Assembly: GCA_012064415.1 (NCBI GenBank)
Contig: SSNU01000190.1
Coordinates: forward strand, 15,213 to 67,396
Direction of reading: 5' to 3'
Length of the DNA stretch: 52,184 nt
DNA from: Gyrodactylus bullatarudis
Taxonomy: Eukaryota; Platyhelminthes; Monogenea; Gyrodactylidea; Gyrodactylidae
Shown: one piece after another, positions 31,194 to 44,040 of the stretch
How the letters are laid out: each line of letters opens with the position of its first letter
Position numbering within the stretch: position 1 is the first letter of the stretch
Notes under the pieces: model-generated
Databases searched by the model: none
Told to the model about the DNA's origin: nothing
Seen by the model: only the letters and a program-made list of their open reading frames with translations
Program-made: the position numbers and the translations under genes

Positions 31194-32144
31194 ATAGAAA
31201 TATTAATTCTTGGAATTGTTAGTGCCACTAAAATAATCAGAAAAAAATGAGGTTGAAAACTAATCGTAAAAATAATTAATTTATTTTGCAAATTGTATCT
31301 GTAAAATTCCTATCTCTAAAATAACTCTATTATAACAAAAGAAAATTTTATTCCATTTATTCTATAATAGCGAAATCAATTATTCTGCCTGAGGTTATAT
31401 TGGTGATTGAAATTCATGTTTTTAATCAAGTGTAACGCCATCTCTTTATCAAAAAACAATCTTTTTTTGGCAGTTTATTTACTTCTTATGTGACCGAATA
31501 TAAATTTAGATATTCTTGTCTTTTATTTCCCTTCCATTGTAGAACTACGCAAGGAGCAAAGTCCTGGCCAAAATTGTGAATTTTTCATGATTAATTACAG
31601 AATTACTCAAATTTCCTCTCTGTGAATGTGTTCTTTTTTCGAAAAATTCAAATGTAAATAAAAATTTTATTTAACATCTGGTAGGGAATATATTCCAAGG
31701 ACAAGAAGGGCCTTCAGGCTTCTTGAGAGGAGATAAAAAATTAAATTTAATATGTCCACGATTTGTTTATCTTGCAAGCTTGAAATTTTAAAACTGTAAG
31801 AATTCATTGCTTTTATTAATTCAAAATTTTCTTCCCCTGATTCCGCTAGACTTTAGCGGCTGGAGTTAAAGTCATCATTGAAGAGCTTCTACGAAACATT
31901 TTTCTCTTAAAACTTCATTTTTCGCAAATATTCACCACAAGTCAGACGAAGTGTGAAAGAAAATTTTTTTTTTCATTAAATTTTCAAAACGTTTTCTTCT
32001 GACTTGTATCATTTTATATGAAGAAAAGAGTCTTAGAATTTCTATCGAAAGACCATAATTTAATTTAGTCAAATAGCAAGCGAACAACATTACTGTCGAA
32101 TGTATGCTTCCACAAGAACTAATACTTAATAAGGAAGACGATAA

Positions 32145-32182
32145 TTCAACCCTTTCGTGAGGTTCGCCCTATATAGGGCGAT
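32145..32182. repeat. piggyBac-MITE-like fragment with a 16 bp palindrome
   Basis: CAACCCTTTCGTGAGG is followed by the perfect palindrome CGCCCTATATAGGGCG at 32165-32180 and GATC. CCCTTTC and GGGCGATC-type words also occur in the TTAA-flanked element at 41123-41285, suggesting a decayed relative. Confidence 0.35.
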
Positions 32183-32269
32183 CATTTAAAGTAGGAAATT
32201 CTCAGTTATTACGCAGGTCTAAACAATATCACATAATCTATTCTATAATTCACGCTAAAAAATCCGAAA

Positions 32270-32490
32270 AATACCAAAAAGTCTCAAAGAGTCTCTATCT
32301 ATCTAAATTTGGATAAAATAACCAAGATTAGTAACTTATTAGTAGATTGGAAATTTAATAGAAAATCGACTTTCTTAGATGGGGTCATATGAATCCTTAT
32401 TGAATAGGATTTTCATTAGAATGGTTCTATATCAATTTTGAGTCTTTTTCTAGATTGGTTTTCTTATCATCTCGATAGGGTTAATATTTT
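32270..32490. repeat. Dispersed repeat D without the Tc1 insertion
   Basis: It matches both flanks of the Tc1 element. GTCTCAAAGAG then CTATCTAAATTTGG runs directly into GGATAAAATAACCAAG here, with only a few extra bases at the point where the 1.46 kb element sits in the other copy. Confidence 0.75.
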
Positions 32491-32604
32491 CACAAAGTTG
32501 CTCAATATTCCTCTCCGGAAAATAAGGAAAAATTTTATTTTATTTTAAAATCCACTATGGAATGAGTCTATGAATAATAATATATTTTTATGATAAAAAA
32601 AATA

Positions 32605-32700
32605 TTCTTGAATTCTTTGTCTAATAATGATCCAAAAACATCAGTTTTGATTGCTTCAAACCTGTAATATTGATAAAAATCAGGTTTATAGAGAATAGAT
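32605..32700. repeat. Dispersed repeat C-related fragment
   Basis: GAATTCTTTGTCTAATAATG, then ATCAGTTTTGATTGCTTCAAA, resembles 43976-44035 (GAATTCTTTGTCTAATTTTG, then CAGCATTTAATTGCTTTAAA). These are two copies of an unidentified old repeat. Confidence 0.5.
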
Positions 32701-35700
32701 TTTCAGTTGGATATAATTCTGTCTAGTGAATGAATTAATTTGAGTTAAAACCCATGATCAGACTTTGAAGAAGAATGCTTCCTAGAAAACTTTTAATTAA
32801 AACCTAAGAAGGGCAGAAAACGTAAAAGTCTAAGTGGACAACCAACGATGGATAGATACGTTAGGAGAAAACAATGATCCTGCAGACAAACAACCAATCC
32901 CTTCTTCCCCTTTATTGTGCTCAAATCCGATTAAACTAATCGGAGAATTTTATTAAACATTTTATCAGGTTTAAAATTGTATACATATCTAGCCAGTGTG
33001 AGAGTCTGATGAGATCCGGTGAAATATAAGCTTTATCACTAAATATTCACTTGTCTACTAAGTCCTCACAATGAATTCTTCATTGGAAAACAGCAAATTT
33101 AAATTATTTCAGTTTGTAGAAATGGTGAAAACCTATGGAAAAATTGAAGATATGATGTAATATATCATATAACCAGAATTCGAATTCTGAGTCTTCAACG
33201 TGATTCTAGCTCAGATAACTAGATAGAAAATTTGAAAAACTTATTACGCAGTGGTGTTTAAATTTAATAATGTTTATGTAAAAATACCAACATATTTTTC
33301 AACCATACACGAGTATCATAAGAAAACTTCACGTACCAGACAAATTTGAAAAGGAAACATTCAAAGAACATGATCTTCTTAAAAATGCATGAAAAGAGAA
33401 AAGAGCAAAATTAAATCCTGGCCATCATTGGTTCATGTGACAGTCTACACGATGAAAGCATAAGAGAATGTAATTGACCTAAAATATTCTAACGAGAAGA
33501 GTTTTACTTAAAAATCTTTACAGGTGTCCTTCAACAGCAATGTAATTTCTTTTTGTTCATGCTTTAGTCTCTCCTAATTGTTGTTCCTTATCATCAGTCG
33601 GGTCTTTCATGTGTCTCTTTTGCAATGTTTATGCGAAAACATGTGCATTGAATTAGGGATTTCTTCGATAGGTTGCATGTCTCAGAAGAAATACGAACTC
33701 CTTAATGCAATCAGACATGTCATTTCAAGTTTATTGGGAAATATCAAAATGGAAGGTTATTTTCAAATCTTGATAAAACCACAATAGGATTATGCTTTTA
33801 TTGAAATACTAGGTTTTCAATTTTAAATCAAATCCATACTCATAAGCTCAATATCGAGATATCGGATGAAATAGTTATAATTTTTTATAAAAGAATTTAA
33901 ATGCATGTATGTTGAAGTTCAGAAAAATCTGAAAGTGGCGTTAAATGGAAATAATATTTTTATTCAATTCCTAAAACATCATATCAATTAACTTAAATAT
34001 ATTACTTAGTAGGTATACTGATTTGATGAGAATTTTAGGCTAGAATATATTTCTAGGAGAATAAATAAAATTGATTGAAATCTTTTTAAAAACCACTTCT
34101 CTCAAATACACATGTTGACCTAGACATTTGTTTTTGAAAAATTTCTCCTTAGATTAACAATAAAGTATCGAATTATCAGGGGTTAAAAATATAAGAATAT
34201 CTCTTCTGAAGAAAGGAAAAACTTGTGGAATATCTAGGTCAAGAATAACCCAAATGCTTTTTTTTCTTCCATGAACCATATTTTTATTCCGAATTTATTC
34301 ATGAGAATACGCAAAGTCAATCCCTTTTTATGATTTCAATAGAGAAAACACGTGTTTCACATGGAAAAATACGTCTATACTTCCGTTTGTAGTTTATTTT
34401 GTCATTTCACCGCCAGGATTCAAAAATGGGAAAAAATCAATTCCCATCTAAAAGTTGTAATTGAAATTTATGAAAAGAAGGAAATTAATATTTCATTAGA
34501 TTAGACATAAGGCCTACCGAATAGGTCATCAAAAATATCGAGAAAAATTTGACGAATTCTAAAAATAGCGTCACAAAGAATAGATGTAAATCAAATGTAA
34601 AACACTGCGTACCTATGCTGTATTTTAGTTAGGATCAAGTTCAAGAAGCACAATCGTTAATTAAAACATACCAAAGAATAAATCTAAACTCGATCTCCTA
34701 AAGCAGTAAACGGTTGATAACACGAGGTACAAATTTGTCAAATACGAACAAAAATTTTGCAAAAAAGTATTTATCAAAAGATTCTTATCTAGGAATATGA
34801 TAACTCGTTCATCATCGAGATTAATATTTCCGTAGCTATCAAAATAAAATATCGAACAATGTTTAAAATCAAACATGTTTCCGGTTATCAAATGAATAAG
34901 GTAAAACCACGTTTCCATAGACTTGACCATATTTATATTCTCAGATATAAAATTAATTACCATCAGTTTTGATCTTCTGGACAATTTGCTATCAAAAAAA
35001 TTAATTTTTATTCAATAACATTGTTTCGTGTATCATCAATTTTATCAACATAATGTCCTTCGGATAACGGAATAAACTAAACCTAATTGACATGAAGATG
35101 TGAATATTTTTATTCAGAAAGTCAGTAGCGAATTCCTTAATGAAGTAAGCCAATAAGTTGTGGAAATTAAAAAAGTTTTCTGCAAAATTTCAATCTTACC
35201 AAAATTAGGTCGTTTTTTATGAATTTCAAAAAATGCATCAAATTTGCACTTTTCAAAATTTTATCGATTTCAAAGATTTGAAGCAAATATTTGAGATCAG
35301 CATTAGTCAAAGGAATTATTTTTGAATTTTAAATTCGTTTTTTTTCCAATTTATCTCAGAAACGAAACAAAATTTAGAAAATATAATTACTCATCAGTAC
35401 AAAATTTTGTTCCAGGAAATATTTGGCTAAGGATTCCATTGTACACTGTAATTATGCTGACTCCGAATCCGTATTGCTTAATAAATAGTGATTGTAAATT
35501 TCTGGCTCTCCAACTAACAACGTTATTCTTTACGATAAAATTTGACAATTTTTTTTCGTTTGGAATCCATGTCTGTCTCATAAAGTTGTACAAACTCTTG
35601 TAGCTTAATAAATATTTGAGGCAAAAAAATTTTTTCAAAGTTTGTTTTAATTAAAATTATGACGTTACATTCCTGGTTCATTAAGGGTTAAACAAAAAAA

Positions 35701-36799
35701 CACTAGGTTTCATTTCTTTTTTTTTACAAAATTCGATCCAATTTTATTATTTCCTAATTTATTCGTTGTTCAAAAGTCCATAAAATTTCACAATCGGTTA
35801 GTTTTCTCAAAATTTTTATTTTTATCAAACAATTGAATCATTTACATTGATTAATTAGTCAATGATCATTTATAATCAATCTATATTGTAGCAAGACTTG
35901 TATAATAAATAAATTTCCGAGGGGTTGCAGTTGAAAATTCAATAATTTCAGTTCTTAGTGGGCTTTATATGAGAGAATCTGGTCCTAGTTTTATTCCAAC
36001 TTATTCACAGTTTGTGCATGCATCTTTACTATCAAGTAAGACATTCTAAAGACACGTGCAATGTCTATTTTCATTGGAGAAGAAGTAGGATGAAGATACA
36101 CTTGGTAATTCCAAATGATACTTCTTTAGTCAATGTTAAATTCAAAAAGATTTTTTTTAATACATGCTTCTATAGTTCTCTCTTCAAGTTCAAGGTTATT
36201 ATCCTCTATGTGAAGACTGTAAAATAAAATGTTGTACATTTTGAGAATTATCCCTAACTAATAGACATGTTAAATGCTTCAACCTACTTATTATTATTAT
36301 TATTATTATCGTATTTAGAGGTTATCATTAGTCTTTTTTTACTTTCTTCTTAAAAGTATTTAATTTGCATAGAAGAGAATACACGGCTTTTTTATTATTA
36401 TTAGTATACACACTCTTGCTGAGAATTCCCATTTTTTTATATTGAATTTGATGGTTAGAAAGTTGGTTCATTCAAGTTCGCAAAGTTCTCTTTCTTTGCC
36501 ATGCATTTCTGTCGTCATTTAGGAAATAAAAAAAGTATAGTAGTTGGAAGAACGTCGTCGTCAATATATATTTTAGAACAGAATAAATATAATACAAAGA
36601 AAGTATTCTCAATTACATGCTCTAGTAATCTTACTACAAGATCATTTCCCTTTAATTTAACCTAATTTAACCCTTCATGTTATTTTTCATCACACAAAAA
36701 AGAAAATAATAGAATTTTGAGAGCCGACTTATCATTTAAAAGGTAATAGAGGTTGAATTTGGTAATCTTGATTTCGAAACCCCCTTTGACCTCCAACTT

Positions 36800-36985
36800 T
36801 GAAATCTATAAAAAGTTCGAAAAAATGGTATTTTGGCGCCAAATCGAAATTCGAAAAATGGCCATATTTTTCATAAAAATATTTTTTTTTTAGAATTTTT
36901 TTCTTCAATTCGTAAAAGTGGGCAACATGAGTAGGATTCCAAAAAATTCAAATTCTTGATAAAAATATCGGAATTTCTGTATCAA
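36800..36985. repeat. Family A arm fragment
   Basis: Same order as the right arm at 39090-39265: GTTCGAAAAAATG, GGCGCCAAAT, AAAGTGGGCA and ATGAGTAGGATTCC. No partner arm lies nearby. Confidence 0.7.
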
Positions 36986-37281
36986 CCAACTTTACATATT
37001 TTTTAGCTTACTGTGTTTACTTTATAATGAGGGGCGATTTTAAGCAGCTTTCAGTTCAAATTATCGCTCAAAAAAGTGTTGTATTTTCATCTTTTTAATG
37101 AAATATTACACCACCTATACTTATTTCGTTTTAGGTGCTTAGGTATTCCACAGGTTCGTCTTATTTGAAAACAGATTAGCTCATGTCGCTGAATATTACA
37201 GCTTAAAAATAGATCCAACCCTGACTAGTACGAAAGAAGTTCTTAGAGCATTTAAAAATAATACATCTTTAGCAGACATGG

Positions 37282-37362
37282 AGTCGTCAGTACCTAGGAT
37301 TTGAACATAAGAAATCTCAAATTATAGCCCAATGCTCAATGTGACATACTGACTAGTCCAAA
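37282..37362 (-). repeat. tRNA-derived SINE-like repeat, copy 1
   Basis: Read on the minus strand, it has a tRNA-like order: an A-box-like TAGTCAGTATG near 37350, then about 45 bp on a B-box-like TGTTCAAATCC at about 37297-37307. The 3' part recurs at 40124-40166. It does not fold into a full modern tRNA that I can defend. Confidence 0.4.
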
Positions 37363-37480
37363 AAGAGGATGAAACGTGCGTATATTTAGATTATCACGAA
37401 ATTCCCTTAAAGTTTCTTTCGTATTAGTCACGGTGGGATCCATTTGTAATCAGAAGTAACATTCAACGAATCTGTGGGAT

Positions 37481-37600
37481 ATAAAGCTACTTAATATGAA
37501 GATGGGAATTTATGATTTTTACAAAAATCTTAATTTTTTCACCAAATAATTGAATTTGATCAAGATTTTTTGGAATCTAGATCATGAGGCCCTCTTTCAC
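37481..37600. repeat. Family A solo left arm
   Basis: ATAAAGCTACTTAATATGAAG through AGATTTTTTGGAATCTAGAT and CATGAGGCCCTCTT. It matches the left ends of the other family A copies, closest to the one at 24441-24945. Confidence 0.7.
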
Positions 37601-38392
37601 GATGATCTTTACCTTTTTAATCTGACTTGGTATACAGAAATATTTAAGCCTTTTAAACAATAGATTCAAGTTTATCTATAAGAATTTGTTAGGCCGTATA
37701 TATCACTTATACTTTCTGTAAAGACTGTTTACTGAACAGACTTGGGCCATTACATAATACACCGAATAGATCTAAGACTTTGTTTTGACCATGACTTGGA
37801 AATATTGTAAAAATTGGAAATCATTCAACAAGAGTTGAATTTTACTTGCCTATTTTATCATGGTTGAAGATATTACAGCATAAAATTTAATTAGAACATG
37901 TCTAGAAATATTTTTAATCCTACAATATTTGTTATGTGCTTAAATAGTTCATTTAAGACTAATGATTTATAAGGTCGTCTTCTGTATTATTAGGAATAAT
38001 TTATTAGGCACAATTCTTAGAATGCCATGTTAAATGCTTCTCAGGGAATTCAGGCGACATGTTTTTTACTAATTAGTGTTAATTATTACAGCACATGAGG
38101 CATAAAAATAACGATACAGTGTAGGGCGTGCAGATTTACTTGGGTTACAATTTATCCGTTTACCCCGAATCATAACTTATTTATTACCAACTTCGTTGTT
38201 ATTGTTAGAAAGGGAGAGATAATTTCATAATCCATCATAAAATTCTGCACCAGACAAGGTTGTCAAAATAAACTACCAAGTAATACTCCCGGAAAGTCTA
38301 TAGACTCCCTAGAAAACCAGGGATTCTGGAAACTCAGTATTCAGATTCCCTGGTTAGCCATTCACTAGTCCCAGTAAATCTGAAAACTGAAA

Positions 38393-38495
38393 GAAATTGA
38401 TATGAAGTTGAATTTTTTCATTGGTAATATGTCAAAGATTTTCTTGAATTCACCTAGTGATGCCTGCTTTTACTTTTTGAAGAAAAAAACTGGAA
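38393..38495. repeat. Family A partial arm
   Basis: AATTGATATGAAGTTGAA then ATGTCAAAGATTTTC and TTTTTGAAGAAAAAAAC follow the left-arm order, with an internal deletion. It lies just upstream of the full copy. Confidence 0.6.
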
Positions 38496-38570
38496 AAAAA
38501 TACATGGCTGAGTTTCCAGACTCTAGGGAGTCTGCAGGCTCACATAAGCTTCCAGAATCACTGTAACATA

Positions 38571-39296
38571 TAAAGCTAATTGATATGGAGTTGGGAGTCT
38601 ATGATTTTTACAGAAATCTCGGTATTTTCATCAAGAATTCGAATTTGTTAAAGATTATCTGCAATCCTACTCATGAGGCGTACTTTTACCATTTGAAGAA
38701 AAAAAATCTGAAAAATATTATTTTTATGAATAATACGGTCATTTTTCAAATTCCCATTTGGCCCCAAAATCCCATTTTTTCGAACTTTGAGCTGAAAATT
38801 TTTGATGATTTGAAAGTGATCGAAAGAGTCTTTTCAGGATAAAGATTAGACAAGAAAATCAATTCAACTGAATCTGATCTAATGCTTAACCTTAGTTTCG
38901 TTTGGGAGCGGAATTTCGTTTTTTTTATCATTTTCACTACTTGAAAATCAATGAAATTTAGATAATTCAAAATATGGGGTAACTGTCGATAACTTGACGG
39001 TGCTAGTCAGCTTTCTTGTCTAATATCAATCCTGAAAAATCTCTTACGATCAGACTCCCACTTTCAAATCATCAAAAGTTTTCAGCTCAAAGTTCGAAAA
39101 AATGAGATTTGGGCGCCAAATGGGAATTTGAAAAATGACCGTATTATTCATAAAAATAATATTTTTTCAGTTTTTTTTCTTCAAATAGTAAAAGTGGGCA
39201 GCATGAGTAGGATTCCAGAAAATCTTTAACAAATTCGAATTTTTGATGAAAATATCGAGATTTCTGTAAAAATCATAGATTCCCAACTTGATATAA
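38571..39296. mobile_element. Foldback element, family A, longest copy
   Basis: Starts TAAAGCTAATTGATATGGAG. A left arm of about 260 bp (38583-38842) is inverted at 39045-39296, with a loop of about 200 bp. Pairing covers the TIR, the CCTACTCATG segment, the GAAGAAAAAAA run and the TTTCAGGAT motif. The short open frames inside (38585-38842 plus, 38746-38970 minus) are arm sequence, not genes. Confidence 0.88.
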
Positions 39297-39942
39297 ATAT
39301 TGATCATGTTTAGTTATAAATCCATAGAAATACGAACAAAACAAATATGGGCTCATCGTTTCATGTTTTTTTCCTATATATTTATAATCTGTTCAAAATA
39401 GAATATGTAATATTTTCCAAGTCATACAAGTAAAGCATTGATGATAAAAGTATTAATAATACATTCCAAATGGTATTCTCGGTATGAAAATAGGAGGTTG
39501 ATTTTGAAAATCAATAAAGACACTGTGTTTATAGATTAATAGCTTTCCGTGGAAGAAAATTTTGCCTAAAAACATTTTATCTGTCCTGTTTGAATCAATA
39601 AACATTTGCATAGATATTGATACAAATAATAATTTAATATTGTGGACCTTACTATCTTATTAAGATGGTCGGGATCTCTTGTCCTCTTGAAATTTCTAAG
39701 GTTTTCAGCAAGAGAAATTCAAGGTAATTTTGGAGGTTGAAATATTCTTTAGGAAATTGTTAAACGTTTTTTCCCTTTTACTCTTGACAGTGTCTCTCAG
39801 ATAATATTTTTTGGATTGATATTTTCTAAAGCGATGAGGCTAAATAAGAATGTTAATTTCAATTCTCACATGGGAATTTACTTCGAGTATTCTGGTGGTA
39901 AGTAAAATTTCAAGGCTCATGTTTGAGAATATTAAAATAATC

Positions 39943-40075
39943 CTAAAAATCACTCTGTCACATTGAAATCAGCAAACATTTTCAACTCAAAGTTCAAAAT
40001 AATGGGAATTTGGCACTACTTCAAGATTTCAAATTTGCCGTATTTTTCTTAAAAATTGGTTTTTTCACTGTATTT
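39943..40075. repeat. Family A middle fragment
   Basis: ATCACTCTGTCACATTGAAA through GGCACTACTTCAAGATTTCA closely follows 24727-24845. Confidence 0.75.
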
Positions 40076-40097
40076 TAAAATAATTCAAGCATGTATC

Positions 40098-40180
40098 TTT
40101 ACTAAAGATTCTTTAGTATAGAACTCGTCAGTACGCCTTAACCTAGAATTTGAACATAAGACTTTTCGAAGTAAGACCAA
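40098..40180 (-). repeat. tRNA-derived SINE-like repeat, copy 2 (partial)
   Basis: On the minus strand it shares TCTTATGTTCAAATYCTAGG and TACTGACGA with the copy at 37282-37362. The 5' A-box part is not recognisable here. Confidence 0.4.
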
Positions 40181-41122
40181 AAATATTTGTAATAATTACA
40201 TTCTAGGACATTCTAGAGCTCGAAAAGAAATAATTTCGAATTCGTTCATGTCACCTTGCAGATGAATTACATAAAGAAGATTTCTTAATGAAAAACTTGT
40301 GTATTACACAAAAAGACCAAAACCTGTGAACATCGATTCAGGTATACACCGGTTGGGTTTCATATTTTTATTATCCTGCAAAAAACTTTATGCTTTTTCT
40401 ATCAAAATCAGGGTTAATCCTCTCTCTCTCTCTCCTATTGAAAACAATAAATGTGTGTAGAACATCATAAATTTGAGAATATATATATACTTTTAATGAT
40501 TCTAATAATGATGTTTCTTTACAACTGTATCATTTTTCTTAAAGAGTCAGGGGAGTATAAAAGAAAAGAATATGATATCCTTTAGGTTAGTAGTTCGATA
40601 TGTACATGTGAATATTTTATATCCATGTTCCCAACACACGAAAAAAAGGATAAATGTTAACTTTACAGTAGTAACAGGTGCCCATTATATTCTCATTCTA
40701 TAGTATTCAACTGATGAGGTACTTTTGTGCTGATCTGTCGGCGAGATATGCTTGCAGGTTTTACTAGTTGCATCCATAGATATGAATTACTGATCCCTCC
40801 TTAAATTAAGATCATAGATATATAAATTGTCTTGTTTGCCTTCAAAATCAGTTATCAGTTAACAGTTAACAGTCTAATATTCGACAGTATATTAACCTTT
40901 TATCATGGTTTTAATACAAACAAGAATTTACTATTTTTTTTGTATTTCTTCGAATAGTCACAAATTTGATCAATGAAGCTCTATAGAAACTCATCGTAAT
41001 AGTGCTGAGATCTAAGACTCTGATTCTTCCAGTCATCACGAAGGAAGATGACTCAAAATTGCAAAATCATTTTCTTGAAAATGGCGAGTTTATCTGAACT
41101 TTTATGAAATTTGGTTTTCCAT

Positions 41123-41285
41123 TTAACCCTTTCAGTGGCGATACTATTTCCTTATTTCCATAAAATCCTAAATCTAGCAATTCAATTTTTCATATTGGAC
41201 TTCAATTCGACCCCTTCGAACACATAAGAAAGCCTTGATCGCCCTTAAAATAGTTGATTAGGAGGTCTGGGTTCGAAGGGGTTAA
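41123..41285. mobile_element. 163 bp piggyBac-type MITE candidate
   Basis: TTAA lies at both ends (41123-41126 and 41282-41285). The left end is TTAACCCTTTCAGTGG. The right end, inverted, is TTAACCCCTTCGAACC. A second CCCCTTCGAAC word inside (about 41211-41221) is inverted relative to the right end. TTAA and CCCTT ends are piggyBac features, but the arms are short. Confidence 0.45.
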
Positions 41286-43534
41286 CTTTAATTCGTTTAG
41301 ATATCAGCCGAACTAATAAAGTTACCAAGGTTAGAAAAAATATTAAAATGAATTGTACATTGTCCATAAGGCAACGTAAGGGTCAAAGTTTATTCGAAAT
41401 ATCAGTATTTAATCCCTTCAAATCACCGAGATCAACATGAATTTGGCCTTTTTTCTAAATACTAATCCATCAGATTGGATTTCTTTCCGACTCATTTTTA
41501 TTTTAACAATTTTGATAATAGACAGGAAGCAATTTTAAGATTAGTCACTATGGTGAAAGTGAACGAATAATGAAAAAAAGGTGTCAAGAAGGAAATTTTT
41601 TTTGTATCCCTTCTCAAAAATCCAAATTCACTGAATGGCATCATGAATAATTAATTTGAGAGAGGAAATTATTTCAAGTCTCTTATTGCCTAGGAAATAC
41701 AGTTGATAAATTCAATTCACAGAAAAAGAGAGTGTCTTTGTTTCTCGTTGGATTATCACAGTTTCTGGCAATTCAAATTTCAAAGTGCACACAGAAAGAG
41801 AGAGAGAGAGCTGTGAAAGTGCTACACAACCTGATTTACAACATTATACAACTTTACTATGTATGCATGTGCATGCCCCAATTATTATAACTTGGAGTAA
41901 TGATATCTTTTTATAAGGATATATATATATATCATTATTATTATCCATTTTAAAATGCTTTCTAAAGTTCCTCTCTACTAAAGTGAACAAAATCCAGTAT
42001 TTTACACGCGATATCATTCTCGATTCATTTCTGACACATAAAAATATCCTAAATAAAAGGGATTTGTTTTGCTTTTCAGCTCACTCAAAATCAAAATTCT
42101 GGATGCTTATGCTTGAAGAAGAAAAAAAACAGTCGTCTCATCTTAGTAGTTATAGTAATTTTGACCTAAAATCATACATCTATTTTAACAACGATTTTTC
42201 AGTTCGTATTAAAGCTTGCTACTGTCTACTGAGTAAGAGATTGATTATAAATAAGGCTCAATAACTTCGAGACTAAGAATGACATAAGTTCCGAAGATAC
42301 ATGCGTGGAAAGAACATGAGATTTAGCATCAGATTAGATCCGGAAACCTAAACAATTCTTCTTGGAACGTATTTTAATTTATCTATTTTATTATTATTTC
42401 CCGGAAGATTTCACTATTTTTTCAACTTTATTCGTAATCTTGAATGCTTTTCTAACATGTTAAAGGCCTTGAAACACATTCATAATCTGCTGAATTTTGA
42501 ATTGGCGGCAAATTTTCGTTTTATAAACTTTCGGGTGAGAATTTTTATTTTTTAACTTGGCAGATTGCACAAAATTAGACTAGGATACCGATTATGATGA
42601 AAAACCATTGAATCCCAACTTCATACCAGTTATTTTTATATGCTACCGAAAAATATACAGCTATATTCTTTACATGTGAAATAAATTTATTATGGTGTTA
42701 ATTTACATGATTTGGATGAAATATAGTGCCAAGTGTGTCAGTGGAACAAGTGCCAAGAGAACAATACTGTTAGCAAATTAATTTCTTTTTCTTAAAGCGG
42801 AAATGATTTCATTCGTAATATAGAATTTTCAAAATGCTATTTACGATGCATTTCTATTTTCTGACCTTTTATCACTTTTGAATAAAAACCTATTTCTTTT
42901 ATTATTACGTAATACAACACATATTCTTATTAACATGCAACTTCTCTTTCAGTATTAACTAGCCACATTGTGTCCACAACTTCTGACTATATAGATTCTA
43001 GCCATCTTGCAAGAGAACAACTTCCTTTCTGTTACATGTTTGTTAAGCCATACTAACACAGTGTCTTTCCAATAAAGATTACGCTACTGATAAATCTAGA
43101 AGTAGTGAATTCTATTTTAAAAATTTTTCTTATCAGCTAGTTACACTGATCAATATTCAATATACTTTATTTCTTTACATAATTTTGTTCAAACCAAAAT
43201 ATATTTTTAGATATCTCAGAGGGTATTTTATAACTGATTAGTTGAGCTCGAATAATCAGACAATTTCTTAAAAGTTACAATAAAAGATTTTAGATTTTCA
43301 ATGAAGGAATGTTGATGAAAGATAAAATCATGAATTCCCAACTTATTTTCACAAGAAATTTTACTAAAAAATTTCCCGATTCGAGATAAGACAGGAAATT
43401 TGAACTCGGCCATAGAGGTTGAATGAAACTTGCCATCTCAATTTTTCATGACTCGTATTCAATCTCTTGTTTATGAGTACTCTGATTACGAATCTACAGT
43501 TGCTTTTAGTTCAAAAGTTATCGATCAAAATATT

Positions 43535-44040
43535 GGGGCATTTTTCGATGCAAAAATTGGCAATCTTGGAAGCTTTAGCAGATAGAGTTCAGTTGATTGC
43601 ACATTTGAATTCTGAGGGTATGATTACTCGATATCTTACTTTTTATCCATGACCTTGGGAAATAGGTTTACATAAAAAACGTTTTTTTAACAAAAAACTA
43701 AATTTTGGATAAAATAAACTTTGAAATTGAAATATTGCCGAACATCATCAAGTATATTGTTACTCGATTCTAGGCTCATAAGGAAGGTTGGAGAACAAGC
43801 AAATAATTAAGTGATAAACGTTTCTTTGAATTAGTATACCACTATTTTGACGAATAGCTGAGATTTCTTATCTAATTGGTAGTAAAAAATATCTTCAAGC
43901 TTTAAATGCATAATTATGAGTTGATGAAATGATGTGGGATAGAAATACCTGTACCTTGAGGGTTGAAGTTAATTCGAATTCTTTGTCTAATTTTGATCCC
44001 AAATATCAGCATTTAATTGCTTTAAATGTTGAGCTGAAAG
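43535..44040. repeat. Dispersed repeat C, longer copy
   Basis: Contains both the segment shared with ECSIT intron 4 (CACATTTGAATTCTGAGGGT area) and the segment shared with 32605-32700. It may be a remnant of a larger mobile element whose coding part has decayed; no domain was recognised in any frame. Confidence 0.45.

Noticed and set aside
38585..38970. Two open frames (plus and minus) inside the foldback element
   Set aside because: They read the same inverted arm sequence in both directions; repeat-derived, not genes.
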